A stretch of DNA of 64,000 nucleotides from JAHEGP01 sp963751595 (GCA_963751595.1 CAVVVC010000002.1:744001-808000), one strand, 5' to 3'. Positions 38,457-48,582 are shown, counted from the stretch's first letter. The notes: generated by a model not told the origin, from the sequence alone. Made by a program: numbers and translations.

Positions 38457-39392
38457 ATGCCATTCGAGAACCGAGTAACGGCGCTGACCGGCTCACGTTA
38501 CCCCATTGTGCAAGCACCCATGGGCTGGATAGCCCGGGCTCAACTGGCCTCGGCGGTTTGCAACGCCGGGGGCATGGGCATTATCGAGACCTCGTCGGGT
38601 GAGCTCGACAAGGTGGCCGGTGAGGTGGCGAAAATGCGGGGCCTGACCGAACAACCCTTTGGCATCAATATTGCTCTTGCATTCGTCCGTGGCAGCAACA
38701 TCATCGACTTCGTCATCGAGCAGGGGATTCGTTTCGTTACCACTTCGGCGGGAAGCCCCGAGGTTTGTACCCGCGCGCTACAGGACGCCGGCATCACGGT
38801 CTTCCACGTGGTGCCAACCCTGGAGGCGGCACTCAAGGCGGTGGACGCCGGGGTCGATGGCCTCGTGGTGGAGGGTGGTGAAGGCGGTGGCTTCAAGAAT
38901 CCCAGCCCGGTCTCGACCATGGTGCTATTGCCCCTGGTGAGGCAGCGGGTGGACGTCCCGATCATCGCTGCCGGTGGCATCTGTGACGGCGCTACCATGG
39001 CGGCCGCGTTTGCCCTGGGTGCAGAAGGTGTCCAGATGGGCACCCGCATGGTCTCCTGTGCCGAGTCCCCGGTGCACAGCAATTGGAAGCAGGCGATTGT
39101 CCAGGCGAAGGAAACCGATACGGTGTTTCTCAACCAGCAATCCCGACCGGCGCTGCGGGCCCTGCGCACCGAGCTGACGGCCCGTCTGCAACCGCTGGGC
39201 AAGTTCAATGCGATGGAGCACATGAGCCGGATTCAGGACCTGTATTTCGGCGGTGACATGGAAGCCGCCATTCCGCTGACAGGGGAGGTCTGCGGCCGCA
39301 TCGATGCTGTGCTCAGCGCTGAGCAAATCCTGCAGCAAACAATTGAGGAATTTCACCGCGTCATCAAGGGTTTATCCCGGCAGTACCTCTGA
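38457..39392 (+). CDS. Nitronate monooxygenase (NMO/2-nitropropane dioxygenase family)
   Basis: A 311-residue FMN TIM-barrel enzyme. Landmarks: PIVQAPMGWIARAQLASAVCNAGGMGII at the N-terminus, VEGGEGGGF, the phosphate-binding AAGGICDGATMAAAFALGAEGVQMGTRM. It oxidises nitronates such as propionate-3-nitronate, or acts as an enoyl-reductase-like relative. Start: AGGA at 38447-38450 gives six-base spacing to the ATG at 38457; an ATG three bases earlier is possible. Members with this sequence type are often among fatty-acid or steroid degradation genes. Confidence 0.9.
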   Translation: MPFENRVTALTGSRYPIVQAPMGWIARAQLASAVCNAGGMGIIETSSGELDKVAGEVAKMRGLTEQPFGINIALAFVRGSNIIDFVIEQGIRFVTTSAGSPEVCTRALQDAGITVFHVVPTLEAALKAVDAGVDGLVVEGGEGGGFKNPSPVSTMVLLPLVRQRVDVPIIAAGGICDGATMAAAFALGAEGVQMGTRMVSCAESPVHSNWKQAIVQAKETDTVFLNQQSRPALRALRTELTARLQPLGKFNAMEHMSRIQDLYFGGDMEAAIPLTGEVCGRIDAVLSAEQILQQTIEEFHRVIKGLSRQYL

Positions 39393-39432
39393 ATCGCAGG
39401 ACCTTGGGCCGGGCAGCCCGGGGGCACTGTCA

Positions 39433-40404
39433 TCAGGGTAATAACAGGCTGGACCCTGTTGTCTTTCTCGCTTCGAGATCGCGATGGGCCCGGGCGGCAT
39501 CCTGCAGCGGGTAGCGTTGCTTGATATCGACAGTGATAGCGCCGCTCAGCATACGGGCAAACAGGTCGTTCGAGGATTTTCGCAGTTCCTCGGCGCTTGC
39601 GGTGTAAGTCATCATCGTCGGGCGGGTGATGAACAGCGATCCCTTTTGCGCCAGCACCTGCAGGTCCAGCGGCCCGGGGGCACCCGAAGCATTACCGAAA
39701 CTCACCATCAGCCCGCGGGGGCGGAGACAGTCGAGGGAAACATCGAAGGTGTCCTTGCCGACGCCGTCGTAAACCACGGGCAGCTTTTTCCCGCCGGTGA
39801 TTTCGAGCACGCGCTCTACCACGTTTTCGTCGCGATAGTTGATGACCTCGTCATAACCATTGGCGCGTGCCAGTTCGGCCTTCTCATCGGAACCCACGGT
39901 TCCGATAACCCGGGCACCTATGCTGCGAGCCCACTGGCCGAAGATCAACCCCACACCCCCCGCGGCGGCGTGGAACAGGCAGGTCTCGTCAGCGCGAAGG
40001 GGGTAGGTGCGCTGGATGAGGTATTCCGCCGTTTGTCCTTTCAGCAGGGCGGCGGCGGCCTCATCGAAGGCGATGCCCTCGGGCAGGCGCACCAGCCGTT
40101 TCTCCGGAAGATTGATTGCCTCGGCATAGGCACCGATGCCCGCGGAGCAGTAGGCAACGCGGTCGCCCACCGCCAGTGAAACTCCGTCCCCCACGGCCTC
40201 GATGACGCCCGCGGCTTCCAGGCCGATGCCCGTGGGCAGGGGCAGTGGATACAAGCCGCTGCGATGGTAGGTGTCAATGAAATTGAGGCCGATCGCGCGG
40301 TTGCGCACGGTCACCATGCCCGGACCGGGGGCGTCCAGGTCCAACTGCTGCCATTGCAGTACTTCAGGACCGCCGTTTTTCTCTACCCTAATTGCTGCAA
40401 CCAT
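39433..40404 (-). CDS. qor: NADPH:quinone reductase (zinc-free MDR family)
   Basis: A 323-residue medium-chain reductase lacking the structural zinc lobe, as in QorA. Visible blocks: RNRAIGLNFIDTYHRSGLYP, GLEAAGVIEAVG, the cofactor loop HAAAGGVGLIFGQWARSIGARVIGTVGSDEKAELA and the VYDGVGKDTFDVSLDCLRPRG segment. It reduces quinones or enals with NADPH in the cytosol. Start ATG at 40404. Its promoter side carries the nested palindromic element. Confidence 0.92.
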   Translation of the reverse strand: MVAAIRVEKNGGPEVLQWQQLDLDAPGPGMVTVRNRAIGLNFIDTYHRSGLYPLPLPTGIGLEAAGVIEAVGDGVSLAVGDRVAYCSAGIGAYAEAINLPEKRLVRLPEGIAFDEAAAALLKGQTAEYLIQRTYPLRADETCLFHAAAGGVGLIFGQWARSIGARVIGTVGSDEKAELARANGYDEVINYRDENVVERVLEITGGKKLPVVYDGVGKDTFDVSLDCLRPRGLMVSFGNASGAPGPLDLQVLAQKGSLFITRPTMMTYTASAEELRKSSNDLFARMLSGAITVDIKQRYPLQDAARAHRDLEARKTTGSSLLLP

Positions 40405-40450
40405 GGTTACGCCTTCCCTTCGTTTTGCGCTGTAAGCTGCCTGTTACACA

Positions 40451-40622
40451 GAATGGTACTTACTCAAGGAGGAAAAAACATAGGATTCTAAAAACGCCGC
40501 TGTGGGTGTCTACCCCGTCAGGACACGCCGTAAACCCGTCCCTGGGGGCTCTGCGCCGACATCCCTGTCGGCGAAGGTCCTGCCGAGGTAGACACCCGAA
40601 TCGACTTGAGTAAGTGCCATTC
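40451..40622. repeat. Nested palindromic intergenic element (MITE/REP-like), 172 bases
   Basis: Three nested inverted repeats share one centre. Outer arms GAATGGTACTTACTCAAG (40451-40468) and 40605-40622 pair at 17 of 18 bases. Middle arms 40504-40524 and 40577-40597 (GGGTGTCTACC core) pair at 19 of 21. Inside, CGCCGACA and TGTCGGCG (40554-40573) form an eight-base hairpin with a TCCC loop. No protein is encoded. It looks like a non-autonomous mobile or REP-type element between qor and the PBP7-like gene; the rest of the 495-base gap is featureless. Confidence 0.8.
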
Positions 40623-40899
40623 CTGTTATACACCTTTTGCGGAACCCGGCACAGTCGCGGGTGCAGCCGCGGCGGCATTTATGATGCGATCATTCTGGCG
40701 CAGGAAATACCCGGGCTTTTCCTGCGTATTCCCGATCCTTTGCTAAAATACTACACACCCAAATCGATAAGCTGATCACACCCGCGCCCGCGCGGTGACG
40801 GTCCATGGGCAATGAGTACCGGTGGCCGGTTTTGACTGGCAAGCCCGGCAAACACAGCAAACACAGATACGAAACTTGGCGCAGCAGGGGAGCAAGTTG

Positions 40900-41751
40900 T
40901 TGAGACTGAACAGGCTGATCATCGCGACTTTTATCGGGATTCTGGCAGTATCCATGCAGGCTCGTGCCGGGCAGGAGGATGCACAAAGCCACTTTTTGGC
41001 GCTCAGCGGTGATCCGCATTTGCGCTCAGCCTCGGCGCTGGTGATCGGCGCCAGTGGCAATATTATTTACGCCAAGGATACCGACACCGTGCGTTCGATC
41101 GCATCGATTACCAAGTTGATGACGGCCATGGTGGTGCTGGATTCCAAGGCGAATCTCGATGAACTGATTACCATTACCCGTGAAGACCGCGATACCGTAA
41201 AGATGACGGGTTCGCGACTGGGGTATGGCGCCAAACTGAAACGCCGGGAGCTGCTGCAACTGGCCCTGATGTCATCAGAGAACAGGGCGGCCAACGCGCT
41301 GGGCCGCAATCACCCGGGAGGGCTGGATGCTTTTGTCGTTGCCATGAACGACAAGGCCCGCAGTCTGGGCATGGCCGACAGTCGGTTTGCCGACCCGGCA
41401 GGCCTTCGGCCCGATAATCTCGCAACCGCCAGCGACCTTGCTAAGATGATTGCCGCCGCTGAGGACTACCCTTTTATCAAACGCGCCACGACGTCTACGC
41501 AGCTGTCGATCCGCCCCTATCGCAAACGGGGGCCGTTGTCTTTCGGTAACACCAATCGCCTGCTGCACAACGCCAATTGGGAAATCGATCTCAGCAAAAC
41601 CGGCTTTCTTCGTGAGGCCGGCCGCTGCCTGGTAATGCGCGCACGGATCGACGGCGAGCCGATTTCCATTGTGTTGCTGAACTCCTATGGCAAGCTCACC
41701 CCCTTTGGTGACTCCAACCGCCTTAAGCGATGGCTGCTGAGTAACTCCTGA
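40900..41751 (+). CDS. pbpG: D-alanyl-D-alanine endopeptidase, PBP7 type
   Basis: A low-molecular-weight penicillin-binding protein (about 283 residues) that trims peptidoglycan cross-links in the periplasm. All three motifs of the serine-peptidase S11 family are present: SITK (Ser69, Lys72), SEN (Ser126-Asn128) and KTG (233-235). A signal peptide precedes the domain (RLIIATFIGILAVSMQARAG). Start: the frame opens at a GTG at 40822, but that would put a 26-residue hydrophilic leader before the signal peptide. A TTG at 40900 (or 40897) with GGGGAG upstream fits better. Start certainty is moderate; function is firm. Confidence 0.88.
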   Translation: MRLNRLIIATFIGILAVSMQARAGQEDAQSHFLALSGDPHLRSASALVIGASGNIIYAKDTDTVRSIASITKLMTAMVVLDSKANLDELITITREDRDTVKMTGSRLGYGAKLKRRELLQLALMSSENRAANALGRNHPGGLDAFVVAMNDKARSLGMADSRFADPAGLRPDNLATASDLAKMIAAAEDYPFIKRATTSTQLSIRPYRKRGPLSFGNTNRLLHNANWEIDLSKTGFLREAGRCLVMRARIDGEPISIVLLNSYGKLTPFGDSNRLKRWLLSNS

Positions 41752-41778
41752 CTCCACCACCCCCGCGGTGAGCATCGG

Positions 41779-43281
41779 TCAGGCTGCACGCTCTTTGACA
41801 GCCTCCTGGGCAAAGGTCGCGGTAACGAAATCCGCCCTATCGGGCTCCCGCATCTCCTTGACCCATTGTTTCCAGGTATAGGGCCAAAGTATGGGATCTC
41901 CGTCCGGGTCGAGATACCAGCTGTTGCACCCCCCCACCCACACTGTCCTGGCCATGCCGGCCTTCATGTAGTCGGCGAACCAGGCGGCGGCTGCGGGCTT
42001 GGCATCGATCTCGTCAAATTCGCCGCGGCGCCATGCTTGCATGACTTTAAGGATGTACCCACACTGGACTTCGCTCATGGCAATGACCGAATAGTTGCCG
42101 ATCGGGGTGTTGGGACCGAGCATGAGGAAGTTATTGGGGAAGCCGGGCATAAACAGAGAGCGATAGGTCTGCACCTTGTGCTCCCACGCCTGATCGATGC
42201 TCAGGCCGTCCTTACCCCGCATGTCCATGGGTCGCATATAGGCTGTGGGGTCGAAGCCGGTAGCGAGAACGATAACGTCCAATGGGTGATCGACCCCGTC
42301 GCAGCCGCGTACGCCGGAGGGTGTTATCGCTGCAATCCCGCTGTCCACGAGTGCAACGTTGCTGCGCTGCAGGGCAGGATAGAGCGTGGTGTTGATGATG
42401 ATGCGCTTGCAGCCCACCTTGTAATCGGGGGTTAGCTTGGCTCGCAGTGCCGGGTCCTTCATCCCGAATCGAAGGTAGAGCTTGCAGATGGCGCTGAATG
42501 CCGCGTTTTGCAGCTTGTGCCCGGTGACCGCCTTGGTCAACAGATTCTGCAGCATCCACTCGGTGCGCGCCACGCGTCGCCGCAGGCGATTGGGATTGGC
42601 CCGCAGTCGCCGTTTGCTGCGTTCTGACAGGAGTTTGTTCGGGATTGGCAGGAGCCACTGTGGGGTGCGCTGGAACACCGTTAGTTGAGTGGCGACTTCG
42701 GCGACCTCGGGAATGATCTGCGCTGCCGTGGAGCCGGTGCCGATAATGCCTACCCGCTTGCCCCTGAGGTCCACAGTATGATCCCAGCGGGCGGTGTGGA
42801 ATATGGCACCCTCAAAACTATCGATACCCGGAATGTCCGGCAGCGATGGGTGGTGGAGTATCCCGGTGCAATTGACGACAAAGTCTGCGACATAGGTATT
42901 GTGTTTGCTGGTTTTGACCGTCCATTTTCCGCGCTCATAGATGCTGCTGACGACAGCTTCATTAAACTGCACGCTGTTGCTGACCCCGTATTTCCGGGCA
43001 ACGTCCTCGAAATATTGCTGGATCTCCGCGCCGTCGGCAAACTGTTTGCTCCAGTTCGGGTTGGGTTCGAAGGAGTACGTGTACATGTGGGAGGGGATGT
43101 CGCAGGCGACACCCGGGTAGGTGTTCTCCCGCCAGGTACCGCCGATCTGCGAGGCTTTTTCCAGAATCCTGATATCGGTGATGCCGGCCTCACGCAATTT
43201 GATGGTCATTAGTATGCCCGTCATTCCTGCGCCGATAATCACGACGCGGGGACTGCGAAGGGGCTGCTTGATTTCTGTCAT
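41779..43281 (-). CDS. Flavin-containing (Baeyer-Villiger-type) monooxygenase
   Basis: A 500-residue class B flavoprotein monooxygenase. Two Rossmann motifs are seen, GAGMTG (17-22) for FAD and GTGSTA (181-186) for NADPH, with the Baeyer-Villiger fingerprint FEGAIFHTARWDH (156-168) between them. It should insert oxygen into a ketone, giving an ester or lactone. GGGAGG lies before the ATG at 43281. It is divergent from an AraC-type regulator, the usual layout for an inducible catabolic oxygenase. Confidence 0.9.
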   Translation of the reverse strand: MTEIKQPLRSPRVVIIGAGMTGILMTIKLREAGITDIRILEKASQIGGTWRENTYPGVACDIPSHMYTYSFEPNPNWSKQFADGAEIQQYFEDVARKYGVSNSVQFNEAVVSSIYERGKWTVKTSKHNTYVADFVVNCTGILHHPSLPDIPGIDSFEGAIFHTARWDHTVDLRGKRVGIIGTGSTAAQIIPEVAEVATQLTVFQRTPQWLLPIPNKLLSERSKRRLRANPNRLRRRVARTEWMLQNLLTKAVTGHKLQNAAFSAICKLYLRFGMKDPALRAKLTPDYKVGCKRIIINTTLYPALQRSNVALVDSGIAAITPSGVRGCDGVDHPLDVIVLATGFDPTAYMRPMDMRGKDGLSIDQAWEHKVQTYRSLFMPGFPNNFLMLGPNTPIGNYSVIAMSEVQCGYILKVMQAWRRGEFDEIDAKPAAAAWFADYMKAGMARTVWVGGCNSWYLDPDGDPILWPYTWKQWVKEMREPDRADFVTATFAQEAVKERAA

Positions 43282-43392
43282 TGACGGTACCTCCCATGAA
43301 CAAAAACCAGTTTGCTATATCTCCGGGCCCTTGGTAATGTCAGATCACGCCACTATAGGGTCATATCACGCCATGCCGCAGCAAACTGAGCC

Positions 43393-44388
43393 ATGACCGG
43401 GCAGCCGCTGATTCCGGTCATCTACGGCCGTATTATCAGTGCCGCCGTGGCCGCTACGGGGGTTCCCATGCGCGATGTCGTCGCCGGCACGGGACTGGCT
43501 GATCGCGAGCCCAATACACACAACGGTATGACAATCGACCAGTATCGCCGGCTGCTGGCGAATGCGCTGCAACTTGGCAGGGACCCGGCGATCGCGTTGC
43601 GGGCAGGCCTCAATCTGCCTTTTACCGTCCATGGTGCCCAGGGCGTTGCGGCAGCCGCCAGCGCGACCCTGCAACAGGCCATCGAAACCCTGGTGAACTT
43701 CAGTCGGCTGAGGGTGCCGTTTGCCAGGATCCAGCTGCGGGAGTCGGACGCTGAGCTCACCCTGGAGTTCACCCTCGAGGACGTAATGGGGCAGGAGGCG
43801 CGTCCGGCACTCGAATTCATGATGGCCGTGGTGGCCAGCTTTATCCAGAACCTGGTGCGGTTCCCACTGGCCTGGTGCAAGATAGAATTTACCTATCCCG
43901 AGCCAATCGAGGCGGAAGTTTACGCGCGCCTGCTGCCCGGTGATGTGTATTTCAACGCCCCCGCCAATGCCATTACCCTGATGCGCAGCGAGGTGGCCCA
44001 GGCTTTGCCCGGGGCCAACGCCGAGGAATACCGGATTGCCATCGAGCGGATCAGGGCGAGCTACACCCAGTTGCGCCGGAGCGATGACATCACCGCAGCG
44101 ACCCTGCTGGCCTTTGCGGGGCAATCCGGGCACATCTGCACCCTGAATGAAACCGCCGAGGCACTGCACCTGAGCAGCCGCACCTTGCAGCGACGCCTGC
44201 ACGCCCGTGGCGTCAGCTTTCAGCAACTGTTGGACCAGTGGTTGAGTCAGCAAGCGCTGCGTTACCTGGGCGAAGATGGGCTGACGGTGGAGCTAACGGC
44301 GCTGCTACTGGGCTATTCTGACCCGGCCAACTTCCGCCGCGCGTTTCGACGTTGGTTCGGTTGCCCACCGGGAAAATATGCGGGATAG
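43393..44388 (+). CDS. AraC-family regulator
   Basis: A 331-residue AraC-type regulator with an N-terminal arabinose-binding-like (PF12625 type) sensor domain and a C-terminal double helix-turn-helix (CTLNETAEALHLSSRTLQRRLHARG, then LTALLLGYSDPANFRRAFRRWFG). It probably controls the divergent monooxygenase across a 111-base gap. The effector is unknown; relatives respond to hydrophobic or aliphatic compounds. The ATG at 43393 matches the family N-terminus. Confidence 0.9.
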   Translation: MTGQPLIPVIYGRIISAAVAATGVPMRDVVAGTGLADREPNTHNGMTIDQYRRLLANALQLGRDPAIALRAGLNLPFTVHGAQGVAAAASATLQQAIETLVNFSRLRVPFARIQLRESDAELTLEFTLEDVMGQEARPALEFMMAVVASFIQNLVRFPLAWCKIEFTYPEPIEAEVYARLLPGDVYFNAPANAITLMRSEVAQALPGANAEEYRIAIERIRASYTQLRRSDDITAATLLAFAGQSGHICTLNETAEALHLSSRTLQRRLHARGVSFQQLLDQWLSQQALRYLGEDGLTVELTALLLGYSDPANFRRAFRRWFGCPPGKYAG

Positions 44389-44695
44389 TCTCCCGGCGAA
44401 GGCGGCGCGGAAACGGGCCTTCGGGTTGCAGGGCGGGCCCGCCCCATTCCAGCCTATGTTCATCCACCCCCGGGCTGTATGATGGTGCTGGCTCGGGTGC
44501 CGGGGGTGGGTAGTGTGCGCCCGGTCGTTGGTGTAGCGCTGTCGGCTGACCAGCGCGGGAGGCAGTAGGTGCCGGCAGTAATGGCCGAGGAGGCGAGCCT
44601 CGGCCGAATAAGTGCGCACCAGGTGGCACCGCAGCCACGCGGTTGGTTTTCCCTCGAGCGCCTGTAGACGGGTGCCGTTGCAAAAGGACAATACC
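44389..44695. other. 307-base spacer, nothing recognised
   Basis: GC-rich spacer between the AraC-type regulator and the lipid kinase. No hairpin with a T tail, RNA gene or believable frame was found. Confidence 0.4.
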
Positions 44696-45616
44696 ATGAC
44701 GAGTAGACTGATCATTAACGGTAAGTCGGCCGCTCTGCCCGCAGTCCGGGGTGCTGTGCAGCAGGTTCGAGATTCGGGTATCAAGCTCGAGGTACGCGTT
44801 ACCTATGAGGGCGGGGACGGCAAGCGCTTGGCCCAGGAGGCTTGCCGCGAGGGGATTGAGCGCCTGGTTGCCGGGGGCGGCGACGGCAGCCTGCACGAGG
44901 TGCTCAACGGCATCCTGACCTCCGGTGCCCCCACTCACCCGGTGCTGGGCGTAATGCCCCTGGGGGTGGCCAACGATTTTGCCGTTGCCTGCCAACTACC
45001 CGGTGATCCTTTTCAGGCTCTGCATCTGGCTCTGACTAACCCTCCGAGGCAAATCGACGTCGGGCGGGTCAACGGCACCTATTTCATCAATGCCGCCACC
45101 GGCGGGCTCGGCAGGGGACTCAGCGCAACTCCGCCATCGATCAACCGAATCCTTGGCGATACGGTCAACTCCCTTTTCGGCATGGTGCTGGCGGCCAACT
45201 TCCAGAGCCACGAAAGCAAGCTGCTGTTGCCAGGACGCAAGCGGGCGATCACAGGGATTGTCGGTGCGGTCAGCAATGGGAGTCTGATGGGGGGAGGGCA
45301 CGTAATCGCTCCCAATGCGCGCCTCGACGACGGGCTGCTGGATGTATTGGTTGTCCGGGAGTTTCCCCTGGGTGATCTTGGTAAGGTCATCGAGGAGTTG
45401 CAGGGCCTGAAGCAGCGCGGCCGTTATATTTCCTACCACCAGGTACCCTGGTTGGAGGTGGATGTCAGCGGCAAGGTGCCGGTGAACCTGGATGGGGAGC
45501 CAATGGCGTTCAGTTCGGCGCGCTTCGATGTGGTGGCGGGTGCCATGGCCATGGCCCTGCCGCAGAATTGTCCGCTGGTCGACGCATTGCCGGCGGAGGA
45601 AGACGAGGGCGTGTAA
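44696..45616 (+). CDS. YegS-type lipid kinase
   Basis: A 306-residue diacylglycerol-kinase-catalytic-domain protein related to YegS. The nucleotide-binding GGGDGSLHEVLNG loop, GVMPLGVANDFA block and the late DGEPM motif are clear. It phosphorylates phosphatidylglycerol, diacylglycerol or a related lipid. RBS AAAGGA precedes the ATG at 44696; the frame upstream to 44612 is not coding-like. It is followed by PlsB, so both serve phospholipid metabolism, though a 247-base spacer separates them. Confidence 0.9.
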   Translation: MTSRLIINGKSAALPAVRGAVQQVRDSGIKLEVRVTYEGGDGKRLAQEACREGIERLVAGGGDGSLHEVLNGILTSGAPTHPVLGVMPLGVANDFAVACQLPGDPFQALHLALTNPPRQIDVGRVNGTYFINAATGGLGRGLSATPPSINRILGDTVNSLFGMVLAANFQSHESKLLLPGRKRAITGIVGAVSNGSLMGGGHVIAPNARLDDGLLDVLVVREFPLGDLGKVIEELQGLKQRGRYISYHQVPWLEVDVSGKVPVNLDGEPMAFSSARFDVVAGAMAMALPQNCPLVDALPAEEDEGV

Positions 45617-45863
45617 TTGGTGCCCGGGTGGACCGCTATTGCCAGGGGTCCGCCGGCGCTAAAGTCACGTGTTACCCTCCCCCCCGCTTGGTTTTCCGAA
45701 TCCACGGGATACACGGTGTACCCGCAACGCAAAGCCCTTCCTTTGCAGGGCGGCCGGCCCTGGGCCTGTCATCTGCCTTCGCCTGAATTTCCCGGCGAGG
45801 GATTGCGCCGATGGGAGCGGCGAACCATGGTATGATGGCGCGAAAAAAAGGGGTTGGGTTGGT

Positions 45864-48272
45864 ATGATTACCGTTTTCGATGCAATGAAACGACCGGGCT
45901 ACCTGATAGCGCGGCTTTTATGCTTTCTTTTCATCAAGCCTTTTATTCGGGTCACGCCCTTGCCGCAGCCGCTGGCGCTGGATGTCGCAAAACCCTGCCT
46001 GCTGGTTTTGCCCAATGTTTATGCCAGTGACGAATTGGCGGTGAAGTCTTGCGCGAAACAGCTCGAAATCGCGAAATACGATATCTTCTTCCTGCCAAAG
46101 CCAGGCAAGGATCGCGCCAATCGGCATTTTGCCGAGGCGGTGGACCAGGTGCTTGCAGAGACGCCCGACACCCAGGTTGTCTCCATCAGCGTTTACTGGG
46201 GCAGGGCTCCGCGCAAGGTGGGCAGCGTGTCACAGGCCTATCTCGCCGATAGCTGGGAGGCGCCCGGCTTCTTCCGTCGCAGCCTCATGGTGCTGCTGCA
46301 GGTACGCCAGGTATCCTGCTATTTCGGCCAGGCCATCGAGCTGGAGCCCCTGCCTTCGCTTGCCGACGAGTCGACCCCGGAGCAACAGCAGGCTTTTTTC
46401 CAGACCCGCCAGCAGTTCTTCTCGGAGCAATTTCGCCGCCAGCGTGAAGCGGTCATCGGCCCCGACCTGTCTCACCGGCGCATTCTCGAGCACCAGGTGC
46501 TGCAGTCCCCTGGCGTCCTTGAATGTATCGATCAACTGGCCGCCGAAACCGATAAGTCGACCCGGTCGTTGCAGACCACTGCACGCAAGTACCTCCACGA
46601 AATGGCCGCTGATTATTCCTATTCAGTGGTGCGCCTGCTCGATCTGTTTCTGGGCTGGGTATGGGAGAAGCTGTACCAGGGGGTCAATGTCAACGGCATG
46701 GAGAACGTGCTCGAAGTGGCCGAGGACAAGCAGCTCATCTACGTCCCCTGCCATCGCAGTCATATCGACTACCTCCTGCTGTCCTATGTCATTCACCAGA
46801 AGGGGTTGATGCCGCCCCACATCGCCGCCGGGATCAATCTCAATATGCCGGTGGTTGGCAGCTTGCTGCGTCGTGGGGGAGCTTTTTTCATCCGTCGGGA
46901 GTTTCGGGATAACAAGCTGTACCGGGCGGTGCTGGAAAGTTACATCGCAACCATGTGCCAGCGGGGCTTTCCCATCGAGTATTTCATCGAGGGGGGGCGC
47001 AGCAGAACCGGCTTGCAGTTGCCCCACAAGGCCGGCATGCTGGCAATGACCATGCGGGCGGCACAGGATCAAAAGCACCGCCCGCTGGCGTTCGTGCCGG
47101 TCTATATCGGTTACGAGCGTTTGCTGGAAAGCCACAGCTATATCAAGGAGCTCTACGGAGAGAAGAAGCAGAAAGAGTCGCTGCTCGACCTGTTCTCGGC
47201 CCGTCGCTATCTCAAGGAAAACTATGGCCGGGTCAACCTCAGCCTCGGCAAGGCGATACTGGCTGACGATATCTGGCGCCAAATGGGGGTGACAGAGTCG
47301 CCCAGGCCCAGCGAGGGCGATGCATTTTTTGCCTGCATAGAAACCCTGGGTCAAGCCATTCAGACTGCGGTCAACAACAATGCGTCGATTTCGAGCTTGA
47401 ACCTGATCGCCACCGCCCTCCTGGGCAGCAACCGCAATGCCCTGGTCAAGCGCCAACTGCTTCAGCAGATTGATTTGCTCGAGGCCCTGATAAAGGTGCC
47501 GGTGTACCAACACAGCATCTACTACGACCGCTGCAGTCATGCGGAGGCGATCGACAGGGCGCTGGAGCTGGACCTGATCCAACACAATGATCACACCCTG
47601 GGGGATATTTATTACCTCGACCAGCGTGCCCAGATTGGCGCTACCTTTCTTCGTAACAACAGCCTCCACGTGTTCATCCTGCCGGCGCTGGTTGCCAGTA
47701 TCATCATCAATATCGAAAAGACCAGCTTCAGGCGGATTCACACGATCTGTTATCGGCTTTATCCCTACCTGAAAGCCGAGTTCTACCTGCCCTGGGAGCC
47801 GGCGGAAATAGAGGCCGTGATCGCGAGTATCCTCGCCACCCTGCAGCAACAGGGGCTGATCGAGAACAGCAATAGCCTTTATCGACGCCACAGTCCCGAA
47901 AGCGAGCAATTCTATGCCCTGCTGGTGCTGTCCGGCGCCTGCAAGGCCAGCATGGAGCGATTCTACATCACGGCAAAACTGGTGTTGTCCAGGGAAGGGG
48001 GTTACTACGACCGTGCCAGTCTCGAAGCTGATTGCGTAAAAATGGCGGAGAGCCTGTCCGTTCTCCACGAATTTCATGCGCCTGACTTTTTCGACAAGAA
48101 CCTGTTCCGAACTTTTATCGCCAGCCTGGTGGGGGAGGGCATGTTTACCGAGGACGAGGAGGGCAAGCTGCACTATGGTCGCAGCTTCATCAACACCCGA
48201 AAATTCAACAAGTATGTGCTGAGTCCCTCGGTGCAGCGTAGTATCTCGCAGATTACCCGCAGCGAGCTCTAG
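45864..48272 (+). CDS. plsB: Glycerol-3-phosphate 1-O-acyltransferase PlsB
   Basis: An 802-residue PlsB, the membrane-associated enzyme that places the first acyl chain on glycerol-3-phosphate. The acyltransferase blocks are intact: HRSHID with His297 and Asp302 (HX4D), GGAFFIRREFRDN, FIEGGRSRTG and the proline block PLAFVPVYIGYE. Length agrees with E. coli (807). Start: the ATG at 45864 (MITVFDAMKRPG) fits the family N-terminus; the frame upstream to 45669 is rejected as non-homologous. Confidence 0.96.
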   Translation: MITVFDAMKRPGYLIARLLCFLFIKPFIRVTPLPQPLALDVAKPCLLVLPNVYASDELAVKSCAKQLEIAKYDIFFLPKPGKDRANRHFAEAVDQVLAETPDTQVVSISVYWGRAPRKVGSVSQAYLADSWEAPGFFRRSLMVLLQVRQVSCYFGQAIELEPLPSLADESTPEQQQAFFQTRQQFFSEQFRRQREAVIGPDLSHRRILEHQVLQSPGVLECIDQLAAETDKSTRSLQTTARKYLHEMAADYSYSVVRLLDLFLGWVWEKLYQGVNVNGMENVLEVAEDKQLIYVPCHRSHIDYLLLSYVIHQKGLMPPHIAAGINLNMPVVGSLLRRGGAFFIRREFRDNKLYRAVLESYIATMCQRGFPIEYFIEGGRSRTGLQLPHKAGMLAMTMRAAQDQKHRPLAFVPVYIGYERLLESHSYIKELYGEKKQKESLLDLFSARRYLKENYGRVNLSLGKAILADDIWRQMGVTESPRPSEGDAFFACIETLGQAIQTAVNNNASISSLNLIATALLGSNRNALVKRQLLQQIDLLEALIKVPVYQHSIYYDRCSHAEAIDRALELDLIQHNDHTLGDIYYLDQRAQIGATFLRNNSLHVFILPALVASIIINIEKTSFRRIHTICYRLYPYLKAEFYLPWEPAEIEAVIASILATLQQQGLIENSNSLYRRHSPESEQFYALLVLSGACKASMERFYITAKLVLSREGGYYDRASLEADCVKMAESLSVLHEFHAPDFFDKNLFRTFIASLVGEGMFTEDEEGKLHYGRSFINTRKFNKYVLSPSVQRSISQITRSEL

Positions 48273-48582
48273 CCCGAATGCCGTGCCCTTGCGATGTGTC
48301 CGCAACCCCCCTGATCTCTGTCTGACCGGACGCGCAGGCCCCCCTCGACGGCGCAATGGCGGCGTTTCCGCCCGCGGGCACGCGGCCCGGGGTCGACCCC
48401 GGATGTGCCCCGAATCACTTGTTCTGCCGTGCTATAGCGGTTATCCCGCATGGGTAATTTCTTGAATGTCCAGACGTAATCAGCGAAAATCGTCGGATTA
48501 GAGAGCCGCGTTCAGCGGACCACCTTTCCGGCTCATTCCTTTTCATCATGCCGCGCGTTGCAGTTTCGGCAGGGAGTTTTCT
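48273..48582. other. 310-base spacer with a 16-base palindrome
   Basis: Spacer between plsB and the ABC1 kinase gene. CCGGGGTCGACCCCGG at 48387-48402 is a perfect palindrome without loop or T tail, so it is not a standard terminator. Nothing else is recognised. Confidence 0.5.

Noticed and set aside
46623..48356. 577-codon frame antisense to plsB
   Set aside because: Long antisense frames are common opposite GC-rich genes; PlsB motifs on the plus strand settle the coding strand.
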